From: Aspergillus flavus
Taxonomy: Eukaryota > Ascomycota > Eurotiomycetes > Eurotiales > Aspergillaceae
Reading direction: 5' to 3'
Length of the DNA stretch: 64,000 nucleotides
Assembly (NCBI RefSeq): GCF_009017415.1
Contig: NC_092409.1
Span: 6,200,001 to 6,264,000 of the forward strand
The notes under the pieces are model-generated. The model worked only from the letters and a program-made list of their open reading frames with translations, was not told the origin of the DNA and searched no databases. Shown here in pieces: positions 31,695 to 42,069 of the stretch. Each line of letters opens with the position of its first letter. The stretch's first letter is position 1. Made by a program: the position numbers and the translations under genes.

Positions 31695-33564
31695 TTACCG
31701 AATGTCTTTGTCGATCAGTCGGGCAAAGAGAAGGCATTTCTCATCTTGGTGCCGAGGCGTTACAATCTGGAGAGCACATGAAGCTCCATTAACGGAGTCA
31801 GGCTCATCTAGAATGAGTTAGTATAACAATTGCCTGTTGGCCTATGGTGGAAACATACAGCTCGGCTGAACTCCATCATGTACTGGCATAGGCTCTGGAT
31901 CAAGCGCCTTGGAAGCTTTGCTATACGGCACAATGCACGCAGGATACTGCCAATAGTTAGTGAGAGATGGATTTCAGCGTACGCAGTTACCAACTTACAT
32001 CCAGAAGGTTCCAGATGACCGTGTACGGCGGCCACCCATATGTGTCATGTGGCGTGGCCGTATTCTGAGCTCCAGGTGTTAGAAGAACATCTATGTCGTG
32101 TTGAACCCATGTCCTGCGCCATTCTTCAGCGTAAGCCTTTCGTGCGTTGTGGAGTCCGTCAATTTTCTCAAAGATCCCCAGTTCCTGATCGACAGGAAAC
32201 GGACCAGTGAACAATGGGTTGGCTAATTTCGCCACTGATGCCACCAATGGCTCTCCACTGGCGGCGATGTGATCGACGTGTGGTCCATAGGTGAAATACT
32301 GAAAAGCTAGACGACTCGCGTATGCCACGCCTCGTGAAGGCTCATGTCCCAGCCGCACTATTCTGTGTCCCTTCTTAGCTAGTGCTGCGATGGCCGACTC
32401 CATTGCGCGACGGACTGGAGGATGCATTGGGAAGTCGGGATCTTCGCCGAGGACTCCAATCGTTAATAACGACGGCAGTCTGAGCGCCGACACCCAAGGC
32501 GACCCAATTGTAGTCACATCATATCGCCAGGGTTCGGCTTTGAGGACAGTTGACATGAACAACTCAATGTCGTCTAACGACTGAGCCAGTGGCCCTGCTG
32601 CTGGCTTTATGCCGGGCACTCCCTCAATTGCCCCCGACACCTGTCCACCGAACGGAATACGGTCCGCGGTGGGTTTAAACCCATAAACACCGCAGCACAG
32701 CGATGGAATTCGGATTGAGCCTGCGATATCAGTTCCAACGCCGAGGATTGAACCCCGGAAGGCCACGAGAGCTCCTTCACCACCGGAAGAGCCTCCGGCC
32801 GTCAGGTTTGTATTGTGTGGATTTAATGTACGACCGTAGATGTTGTTCTCTGAATCGCCTGTCTACGCAGAGGGCGTCAGATGAGATAATGCAGGACTCC
32901 GAGGGGGCACTAACCATCATTGTCTGCGGAATATTGGTTTTAACATAAAGAACCGCACCCAAGTCGAGTAGCAGATCCACCAGAGCAGAGTTGGTCTCCG
33001 CTGGTGGGTTCTCTAAGAATGATACATATCCCACCGTACTTTGAATACCCTTGATGCAGAAGCTATCTTTGAGACTGATCGGTAAACCGTGCAATGGGCC
33101 AATGACCCGTTTTTCTCGCTTCAAATAATCATCCAGGTATTGAGCACGTTCGAGCGCTCTGTCGAAGAAGTGTTCTGTCAGGCATGACGTCTGTAAGAAG
33201 CCTTTAGTATTACGGGTCATCCTACGAGATAGTGACCGGGTCAATTGTATGTACCTACCAATTGCTGGGCTATGGCTGCCCGTTTGCAGAAAGCCGTGGT
33301 CACTGCCAGCGAGGTCACCTCGCCCCAGGCAAGCTTTTGCAGCAGCTGTGCCGCAGTATAGTGCTCTGTGAGATCCAACTCCTCCTCGGAGAGGAGCCCA
33401 CTATGACGTGGGATGTTCGCCTCTATGAGGTGGCCATTCGATGGGAGCGTGGAGAGGAATGCGGCATTCAAACGCCAATCTTGGGGAATCTGTAGCTCCA
33501 GTTGTTTGCGCTTCTCAGCCACCCTAGTCTCCCAGTTGCCTTTTGTCGCCGTATTTTCAGCCAT
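31695..33564 (-). CDS. Amidase, AmdS/acetamidase type
   Basis: Hydrolyses carboxamides to acid plus ammonia or amine; usually cytosolic. Five exons (33564-33259, 33190-32915, 32862-31999, 31946-31859, 31807-31695) give 548 residues, the normal size for fungal acetamidase-like enzymes. The Ser-cisSer-Lys triad of the amidase-signature family is visible: Lys in GLPISLKDSF, Ser in AGGSSGGEGA and the nucleophile Ser in GTDIAGSIR. The start at 33564 (MAENTATKGNW) fits the family's usual N-terminus. All four introns are 51-68 nt GT-AG. First gene of the compact metabolic group; the DUF3237 gene lies 251 nt upstream on the same strand. The natural substrate is not readable; AmdS relatives range from acetamide to aryl and fatty amides. 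Confidence 0.93.
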
Positions 33565-33815
33565 CTCTGTTGGTCGATGTGAGTGATGTGAAGATACAAG
33601 GCCCGGGCCAAGACAATTTATATAGCCGAATGGCCTCAGTGCTAAGTTGCTCCGCATGAGGAGAACCTCAAACAATCCTTTACCGGCCGAAGCGCGTCTA
33701 CCTTCCGCATTGGGATGGTTATACCTCGGTTGATCGATTACGGGCTTATCTGTGGAGATGGAGACGCAATTCCTGACAATGTGTTGGAACTTAGATTCTG
33801 AGAGTGATCTATTGC

Positions 33816-34474
33816 TCAACAGGCGTTTCTATGGGCCATCACATCCTCTGGCTTAGAGTCCTCAAAATTTGTCAAGTGGTAGGCATCGATCAGGATGCGA
33901 TCGTTCTCACAGCTCATGACTCCAACGCACACTAAGCCGTTCAACCAGTTGTACTTTCCTGGGCCTGTTTCGATTCGCAGGTGTGAGAAGAATTCCACAT
34001 CGTCTTGAGTCACGGTCGGAGGGGGTCGTAGGGCTGGGTCCTTCTCGACCTGTTTCGCATACTCTGTGCCCGGGCCAGGACGATAGAGGCCATGCGCCCG
34101 GACGTAGAGATAACAGCCATCGTCGGTTTTGATCGTATAATGTGCATCCAGGGTCATGGACTAGGAGATTGTATGAGCTTCACTGAATGGATCCTGGGGG
34201 ATGACAAGCTTACGTGGGTCCCTTCAATGACCGTTGCCCAGTCTGCTCCGCCCGGAAGGACCGTCCCTGATATCGACGGTCCTCTAAAGCTACCGCCGGC
34301 AATATTCGCAACACTCCGAATCACTCCAGCCCTATGAGGCGCTCCAACGTTAACTTCTTCGGGTTCAATGTTGCATTCCAGGCGATAAATAAATGACAGC
34401 CCAGGACGTCGCATGGGTGGGCTATTGGGGTAAAAGCCATTGCCTGGGGAGTCCGCGGGCTTCGATAGAGTCAT
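33816..34474 (-). CDS. DUF3237 family protein
   Basis: Two exons (34474-34214, 34160-33816; 53-nt intron) give 201 residues. Hallmarks of DUF3237 are present: RPGLSFIYRLECNI near the N-terminus, GG-x-FRGP-x-x-x-G-x-VLPGGADW in the middle, DAHYTIKTDDG and RAHGLYRPGPG after the splice, and FFSHLRIETG near the end. The fold is a small beta-barrel; no activity has been assigned to most members, though they recur in secondary-metabolite and xenobiotic-catabolism gene groups. The start at 34474 was taken as the first ATG of the frame. It shares a divergent promoter of about 550 bp with the FAD-dependent oxidoreductase at 35021. Role in the pathway (lactone or cyclic-intermediate handling) is conjecture. 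Confidence 0.88.
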
Positions 34475-35020
34475 GTTGGCTGCTCCAGACAAAGTTCTTG
34501 TTCCAGGGATCAAAAATGGCAATACCTGCTCTTAATCTGGTATTTTATACGCTTGTCGGGGGTGCCTGGAGTGAAACGAGTGAAACGGATGTCTAGCACG
34601 TTGCCTAATGCCGATATCGAGGTATACGAGATCTTCACTAGCTATAAGCGGAAGGTTGACGCCCTCACTATCTGCCGGCAGCGATCGGCGGCAGCTGGTC
34701 TCTCCACCCCACTTGAAGTAACAAAACGGCCAGAAAGGCAGGTTGACGCTGGATAGATGAACGTGAAGGGCCTCGACCGATATCGTCACCACGGAATGAG
34801 ATGCCGTTACACTGCCGCGGTGCTGGCGAACCGCCGCGGTTGGTTCGAGACCAGATGTGAAATTAGGGAACATGAGATGAAATACCCGTTCTCATGATTC
34901 GTGTGATATACCGGGGCATACCTATATAGCGTTAAAATCACTAATGCCTCACCTCTTCGTTGCTAAGTGTTTGATAATCTCTATCTATTTGTGTGGTCAC
35001 TATTTTTAAGGGTTTCTACC
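34475..35020. promoter_or_regulatory. Divergent promoter DUF3237 / FAD oxidoreductase
   Basis: A 546-bp region between two start codons facing away from each other. It contains two CCGCGG palindromes at 34815-34820 and 34834-34839. CCG-N0-CGG is an everted arrangement of the CGG triplets bound by Zn2Cys6 regulators, and one such regulator is encoded in this gene group. Confidence 0.45.
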
Positions 35021-36625
35021 ATGGCATTCGTACAGGCTCTCCTCGCCGACCCCGGCATTCCCATCAAGGACAGGCAAGATGCCCTCCATCGTGTTTTCGC
35101 CGATCCAGGAATACCAGGACCACTCCGCGAGAGCACTTCTTCCTTTTGGTTCAAAGATCCGCACCCCCAGCTGGCTAACATGCAATCGCCGGAGCTACCC
35201 CAAGAAGCTGATGTTGTAATTATTGGTTCCGGCATCACAGGTGCTTCAATTGCACGCACCCTGTTGGACTCATCTGACCAGCTGGGACATATCGGTAAGA
35301 AGACACCCGCGGTTGTCATGCTGGAAGCACGAGACACTTGCACTGGCGCAACGGGTCGCAATGGGGGTCATATTCTGGAGACGGTTGAAGAGTTTGCCGA
35401 CTGGGAAGCACTCTATGGGCTGGAGGCGGCAAAGGCATTGACGCGGTTCCGGTTGGCCCATTTGGCGGAGATTCTGAAGGTTGCGGACCAATATGGATTA
35501 ACAAAGGAAACCCAGGCGAGAAAAGTAGAGTTTCTCAGTGTGCACTTCGACGAGGAAAGGTGGCGTCAGGCAGCACAGTGCATCCAACGGTTCAAAGTGT
35601 GTATGCCTGTAGAGTCAGCTGAATGGAAACTATTTGAGAAGAGCGAGATCCCCAAGGTTTGTTGGAGTCATGTGATCTTACAAAGTGCATGAAGGCTGAC
35701 GATATGCTTCCAGGAATGGTGCCTTCCTCATGCTATTGGGGTCGTCGCGGGGCCAGCCGGGGCCCTATGGCCTTATAAACTGGTCACCGGTGTGTTAGAA
35801 AAGCTGCGACAAAAGAATCCAGGAAACTTTCTAATTGAGACCAACACACCGGTGACCCAAGTCTCGACTGACGACACCTCATCTTTGCGGTATGCCATGC
35901 AGACGCCAAGAGGAATTCTGCGCGCTCGGCATGTCATCCACTGTACGAACGCTCATGTTGGACACCTTGTCCCCGAGCTGAGAGGTCACGTTTACCCAGT
36001 TCGAGGACAAATGTCCGCCCAAAACCCCGGCTCTAAGTTTATCTGTCAGGCAACAGAGCATTCGTGGCTTTTCAACTATGAGCGCGGTTTCGACTACCTG
36101 ACACAATTACCCCCTGCTGGCGAATCGAGCGGAATGATGATGCTTGGTGGTGGCTTTGCTCAAGGTCGAAACAATGGGCTTGCTGATCTAGGTATCCCAA
36201 CTGACTCTGAGTTGAGCTTGTCTTGCGATATCCACCTGTCCGGTGCATTGAGTGCAGTGTTCGGCCGCGAAAATTGGGGTCATGTTGCGGGCCCTAGCGT
36301 TGAGCAGATGTGGACGGGAAACATGGGATTTAGTAGCGACGGCCTTCCATGGGTTGGACAGCTACCATCGTCTGTAAACTATGCTGCAGGGACGACAAAG
36401 CAGGATGGTGCTCAGTGGGTCTGCTGTGGATTTAGCGGAGAGGGTATGGTGCAAGCCTGGTTAAGTGGAACGGCTGTGGCAAAGATGCTGTTGTCGAGCG
36501 ACCGAAAGCACCACTTAAGGCCAGATTACTTATCTTGGTTCCCAGAGCAGATGCTGCTTACTGAAGAGAGACTGGAGAAAGCAGGGCTGACACGAGTTGT
36601 CAGCGACAGGGCCTCGAATTTGTAA
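35021..36625 (+). CDS. FAD-dependent oxidoreductase (DAO family)
   Basis: Two exons (35021-35656, 35714-36625; 57-nt intron) give 515 residues. The Rossmann FAD-binding motif VVIIGSGITGASIA lies at residues about 66-79, followed by CTGATGRNGGH, a flavin-contact segment typical of D-amino-acid-oxidase-like and glycine-oxidase-like enzymes. Later blocks (HVIHCTNAH, GLPWVGQLP and CCGFSGEGMV near the end) are the usual second FAD-contact region. The start at 35021 has a good context (CTACCATGG). Such enzymes oxidise C-N bonds of amines or amino acids, releasing hydrogen peroxide. No signal peptide; no obvious C-terminal peroxisomal SKL. In this group it probably oxidises an amine or amino-acid-like intermediate released by the amidase or esterase (inference). 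Confidence 0.9.
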
Positions 36626-36862
36626 CACTGCTGCATTAATTGTTAGCATGTCAAATACAGACCCGTCAATATTTGGCAATCTAACCACTGAAATCAGATA
36701 GCTTATCAAATGCTTACAATACTTAGACTTTTCGTTATGGAGGTAGTATTGTGTCAACATACATATTGCAAGTCGTGGGTCGACCTCCAATGGAAAAGGA
36801 CAATGATGTACAACAATCTGCTATAATTGGTTCTGTCTCGGTTAACGACCTCTATACATACA

Positions 36863-38571
36863 TTACGGATGATAATTCTTCCCCATATTCATACGCTTGT
36901 TCACTAAGGCATCTACGCCGTTAAGCCATCGTTTCCAAGTCTCTCCATGATCCATCGCCAGCATCCTCTTCATACGTGAGTATGACCGAGCTTCTTCGTC
37001 CTCGTCTTCATGTTTTACTGCTTGGACTGACTCAGGACCCCATACTTTCCAGTGTCGCTTTGAACCTTCCCAAGGTGAGTAGCCATACGTGAATTTGACC
37101 CAAGATTCAGCAAAACTGCGCGCCATCGCCCGCTCTTCCGTAGAGAGCTCATTGTCCAGGTTTCCAAACAGGTAGAGAAGTTCATGTGCGTGATAGGCGG
37201 TGCCCTCCAGTGCGTTTTTCAGGCGAGAACGCTGATCAAAGTGGTATTCGAACACCGCCTTTTCCCTTGACAGACGGACACTGGCAAGTGCCGTAGCATA
37301 ATTGGGGATCTTGAAGATTGCATCACCGCACATGTGTTCTACCCGGCTCAGAAGGACGTCCTGTGGCAGGTCGGGTTGTATCTCATACTCCGCCAGGACT
37401 TTATCAGTCACAGCAAGGGGCATATGTTGACTTAGTATCTCTCGAATACTTGCGAAACTGTCGTTCAGCAGATTCAAGTGGAAGATAACCCCTTCGTGGT
37501 AGGTGTCTCCTAACATCAAAGATTCGATCCACTGTGGTGGCTCATGTATCTCGCGTGGGTCTCGGTCATAGAACCAACCATCGAGGCATGGGTTCCCTGT
37601 GCCTGACAATACACCTTGTATGATAGGAGTTGCATTGGCTAGCTCCTGCTGGGGTATGCGCCGTAGACGGTCCAGCACGTCTGATTGTGGTGGGTCTATG
37701 TTGAAATGGCGGCAGACAGCCCGGAACAACTCCTCGTGCTGCTCCATTGTCCAAGCTGGAATCGAGACCGAGAGGCCGGACATGCAGACCGCACGGTGAA
37801 ATGGCGGAGGATGAGCTGCTAGCATTTGATTGCTAATAGAGATGCCACCTGCTGACTCTCCAACCGCGGTCACTCGATCAGGATTGCCACCGAGATCGCC
37901 AATATAACGCTGAACCCACTCGAATGCTACTTGCTGATCGGTAAACCCAAAGTTCCCACAGCCTTGATGGCCATCCCGCTGGAGCTCTTGCTGGATTGCT
38001 GCACTGGCAAGAAAGCCACCTAATCCGACCCGATAGTTGAAATTGACGTAGACGATGGGCATCCCAATTTCCATGCTGTGGGACACGAGATTGACACCAT
38101 CAAAGATTGGTAGGTTAGCACCACCATACAGCAGTGAACCTCCATGAACGTACACCATGACGGGAAACCTTTGTGATCCAGGAGCGCACGGCAAGACGAT
38201 GTTCATAACGAGTCCGGACAACTCGTCCGTTTGAGGCTCTCCGAAATGTCCTGTTGGAGGAACTGGTACGAGATCATCCGAGTCATCCCCTTCAATTCTC
38301 GGTCGGGGACAGTCGCTTCTACATTGTGTGTGTAAGTATTCAGCTTTGGAATCCCGCCTGAGCTTGTGTGATGGCCATACCCGAGTTTTGTTCCATCATG
38401 GTAGTCATTGGGCCACTGCGTCATCAACTGCGATCGAGTCCACCGTTTCTCAAGGGACGCATAAGGTATGCCACAATACTGTTGCACACCGTTGGAATAT
38501 TGGAAGCCCTCCAACCTTCCGAGAGAAGGAAGAATGGTGGAGCATTTGGAGATGGGCGATCTAAATGACAT
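36863..38571 (-). CDS. Type-B carboxylesterase
   Basis: Two exons (38571-38381, 38318-36863; 62-nt intron) give 548 residues. The alpha/beta-hydrolase landmarks are present: oxyanion-hole YVHGGSLLYG, nucleophile elbow GESAGG (residue about 215), and a HAHEL context near the C-terminal third that fits the catalytic His. The splice restores SDCPRPRIEG, the conserved Cys/Pro segment of the family. No signal peptide is apparent at the N-terminus (MSFRSPISKC), so the enzyme is probably intracellular, in contrast to secreted lipases of this family. It converges with the FAD oxidoreductase (237 bp between stops) and diverges from the Zn2Cys6 regulator (398 bp between starts). It likely hydrolyses an ester or lactone in the same pathway. 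Confidence 0.92.
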
Positions 38572-38969
38572 GTTGTTGTCGGATACTTGCCACTGATTAG
38601 GGCAAGAGAAATATATATCTGGGTAACCCCTGATACGTATTGCCAGTGATACTGTACACTATTTATTTGAGACCAGGAATATCGCCATGACTACTATAAC
38701 AGTATCAAGAACCCCGGAGATCTATTCGAACCATACATATTGCACCCTCCAGTCGTTCCAGAGTCGAACCGACAAAGACGAGCGAAAGTGGAGGCCTCAG
38801 GCTCTAAACCATATATGGAAGGTGGACGCGCCGCGGGAAGATTCAAATGAACTCCACACTCCTTCGATCATCGCCCCACAATACTCGTCTCGCCCCCCTT
38901 TGCTGCACCGTTTTAAGTCAAGAGCTCTTGATCAAATTGTTCCTGATCATTCCAACTTCCTTGTTCGGC
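38572..38969. promoter_or_regulatory. Divergent promoter carboxylesterase / Zn2Cys6 regulator
   Basis: A 398-bp region between start codons. It contains one CCGCGG palindrome at 38831-38836, the same word found twice in the DUF3237/oxidoreductase promoter, which would fit autoregulation by the adjacent zinc-cluster protein. An accidental open frame (38687-39070) crosses it. Confidence 0.45.
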
Positions 38970-40558
38970 ATGTCGACCCCACGCCATCGGTCCCACGATG
39001 GATGTTGGACCTGCAAGAGACACAGGAGGAAATGCGACCGGACTCGACCAACATGCAAAGCGTGCAGTAGCCGTGGGGTTCCCTGCGAGGGATATGAGAT
39101 AAGGCTGCGGTGGGGATCTGGCATTGCGTCGCGTGGCCGATTTACTGGCGCCGAAGAGCCAGTGGAGGCCTCCATTCCCCCTCGAGTCAAGGGAAGACAG
39201 CGTGATCTGAGTCGAGAAAGACGCCGAAAGTGTGCCAACGTCACCAATGGTAAGGCCAAGGCAGGTTCTTATCGTCCCCAGCGAGGTAGCGCAGGTTGGA
39301 CATGCACCGGTCGCTTTTTTCCTCCGCGCAGTTCAAGACTAAGGTAACCACAGTAGCCGAAGGGACTGCCGACACACAATCGACCGAACGAGATCGATTG
39401 TTTGAAGAGTTTCTTTCGTCTGGAATCAATGTCCTTCATTCGACCTCGGTCAACGATTCGCGAAATCTCCTCGAACCTAGGCTGCCGATCTTGTGTCAAC
39501 AGTCAAGCTCCTTGTACGCAATATGTGTAGCGCTGCAGGCTTCCCTCATGCCAACTGTGAGACCTCACTTTTATGAATATTTCGACGTAGCCTTGAATTT
39601 GTTCCGCATAGAACTATCAAGCAACGTGACATACTTGGAGGATGGCACCTTTACGGCGGGGCTGCTACTCTGCAGCATCGGGGTACGTTGTTGCAGCAAC
39701 CCGTATTCTTTGCAGCGCTGACAGCAGGCTATGTTATAGCTTATGCATGGTATGCCATGGTCGATGCATCTGCATGGAATGTTCGGACTCCTTCAGGCAC
39801 ATGGGCTCTATGGTCCGGGCGAGCGAACGGAATTCCGGACACACTTATTGGAAGTGATGGGAGTCATGGATCTACCAACGTTTACCGTGGGTCGAAGTAC
39901 CTCTCTCGGCTTCTGGAGGCAGCATTGTTGCAACCGAGCTTCCTTGCAGCACCCCCTTGGTGACGAGGTCGAGGTGGTCAGTGGCCTGCCGAGGTCTTTG
40001 TTGGATATTATGTCGTGTATTGGCCACGGGGCTACCGAGGAGGACTTTTGGAACTGGCCAGGTAGTCCAGGTAGTCTAACCCAGCACCAGCTGTGGGAGG
40101 CGTACCGACTAGCCGGGATGTTGGCTATCAGATACGGCCATTTACTATTGGTTCCACAATCCAGTGGAACGCTGACTGGATCAACCGCGCAAGCGAACGA
40201 AGCAAGCAGTCGCCCCCTAATCCTACCATCCACTACCGTTATCATCTCCCGAATTGTGAGCCATCTGGATGCCCTTCGTAGAGCGTTTACCGAGACAGAG
40301 GGTGTCGGATCGTTGGTTTTCAATGCAATCAAATATCCTGCCTTTATCGCAGGGCTACAGGCCGATATCATCAATGCCCAACCCGAGTTAAAAGATGTCC
40401 TTCGATGTTGTCTATCCATACATTACCATCCGCATGGGTTTGAGAGAGATTTTGAATTATTATTAGAGGTACTTGAGGAGTGGTGGTCCCATCATCATGA
40501 CATGACAAATGCACACGAACTCGCTTTTGCTCGTGGTATGGAAATCGGACTTCTATAG
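38970..40558 (+). CDS. Zn2Cys6 transcription factor, likely pathway-specific
   Basis: Three exons (38970-39229, 39295-39682, 39740-40558) give 488 residues. The binuclear zinc cluster lies at residues 12-39 with perfect C-x2-C-x6-C-x6-C-x2-C-x6-C spacing, followed by the basic linker and GYEIRLRWGSGIA, seen in this subclass. The first intron uses a GTGTGC donor inside CGCCGAAAG; the more obvious GTAAGG donor 20 nt later would break the frame. The second join restores LCSIG-LMHGMPWSMHLHG, a conserved block of the fungal-specific domain. It sits in the centre of the metabolic group, divergent from the esterase and convergent with the GNAT gene (23 bp apart), so it is the natural candidate regulator of that group. 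Confidence 0.88.
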
Positions 40559-40581
40559 ATGAGCACCTATGAAGTTGGCAA

Positions 40582-41419
40582 CTACTGTGAACTGCTGTTT
40601 CCCTTCCGCGTCGCTCGCCGTAGCATAAACCAGCAGCTGACAGCTTCACCACTGTCAGACAACTCGACCTTCTCGATAACCTCAAATCCAAGTGTGGTAT
40701 AAAATCCTACATTTCGCTCAGCCGTACATTCCAGAACGATCGGCGCATGGCCCACATAATCTAGGATGCGCTCCATCATAACTTTGCCTAATCCTCGCCC
40801 CTGAAGGGAGGGATGGACTGCTACAACTTCCAAATACCAAGGGTCTTTGACATTGTATCGGGTGGTTATCATCTTTAGCGCCCTGTCATGTGCATCGAGC
40901 AAGATTTTGACGCGCTGCAAAGGCTTAGGGAAACGTGTTCGTTTTCTTAGGAGTGTAAGGATGATGGCATACCTTCTCATCGGCTCCGTGGTCTGAGACC
41001 CGGTCGAACCAGCTCAAAAACCACAGCTTGACTGCAAGGACCATTTTGCTCAGTGTCCATGTTTGTCGGTTCTTTGGGGGAAATAATAAAGCCACTGTTC
41101 CTGCTTCAGGCCCTTCTTTGCCGTCGTTTATTTCGATGATAGAGGTTAGGGGGTCTTTTTGCTGGCTGCGTGTCGGAAACTCCTGTGCCAACTGTGTTAC
41201 TGGTGTGGATCGGAGCACGATGCCTTCCAATATTGCTTGCTGTACGCGACGATATTGCCATTTGGTCGTTTCATGCTGTTGCGTTGACCAAGGGGCTGCA
41301 CTAGGACGCAGCCATCGGATCAGGGGATCTCCGACGAACGAAAGGGTTATTGTCTGGGCGACCGCCGATATGGACGAAGGGTCTAGATAGGGGAGCAGTG
41401 AGTATACTGTGCTGGCCAT
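40582..41419 (-). CDS. GNAT-family N-acetyltransferase
   Basis: Two exons (41419-40973, 40914-40582; 58-nt intron) give 259 residues. The acetyl-CoA-binding motif A is clear in exon 2: VVAVHPSLQGRGLGKVMM (Q/R-x-x-G-x-G/A), preceded by the strand WYLEVVAV and followed by LECTAERNVGFYTTLGFEV, the usual motif-B region. Upstream, FVGDPLIRWLRP and the mid-domain fit fungal GNATs of about 220-260 residues. It transfers acetyl from acetyl-CoA to an amine, often as detoxification. Its 3' end nearly touches that of the regulator (23 bp). In this group, acetylation of an amine liberated by the amidase would be a coherent step, but the substrate is not known. Confidence 0.9.
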
Positions 41420-42069
41420 TATGCTCTCCGGTCAAATGGGAATGAGCTACCGTCTTGTGTTTCGAATAGTGCTAAGAAGGACTGGTTGGCCATGTGATCC
41501 TTGGTCCAAGTATGGAATTGATAACTGGTGCACAACGATGCCGTTCTCTGAAACCGATATTGCTGTATGCAGAGCCCTTTATCACTCGAGTGCGGCTTTC
41601 GTTTAAACCGTAGATGCCGACGTGGTGCGCCAACCACTATCAAGGAGCATAATACTGCTATTTATCTCCAATCCTGCGAGCTCGGTGTAGTGAACAAATG
41701 GAAGTTTCGCTCTAGATGATCGACTCGAGACATATCAATGAAGCGATTCCGCTTTAGGCAGGTCGACGCAACGTCGGCTTCTCAGCTTTTTCTGCACGAA
41801 AAGTTTATTTAACCTTTGCGCAGGCCCGTTCAAGCCAGAGGCGTTATCAGTCACCGATCCTCATTGGCTTCCCCGCATTTCAATGCTTGCGTTTGTGGCT
41901 TCGAGCTCTTATCAACCATATTCTAGTGGCAAGGGCGCGAGATAGGAGACCAGGATAGCCCTGGAGCAGATTGTTTATTAGAGACGGCCGTCCTGGAAGC
42001 AATCTGAGATCGAACAGCACAAACCTTCAGCTTCCAGTCTATACCACGTCTCTTCCGCAGCAGATATTG
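41420..42069. promoter_or_regulatory. Divergent promoter GNAT / MFS transporter
   Basis: About 650 bp between two start codons facing away from each other. No CCGCGG word was seen here, unlike the other two divergent promoters of the group. No gene recognised within it. Confidence 0.4.

Noticed and set aside
38687..39070. 127-codon plus-strand ORF upstream of the zinc-cluster regulator
   Set aside because: It runs through the divergent promoter and overlaps the real zinc-cluster frame; its sequence has no domain and is explained as chance.
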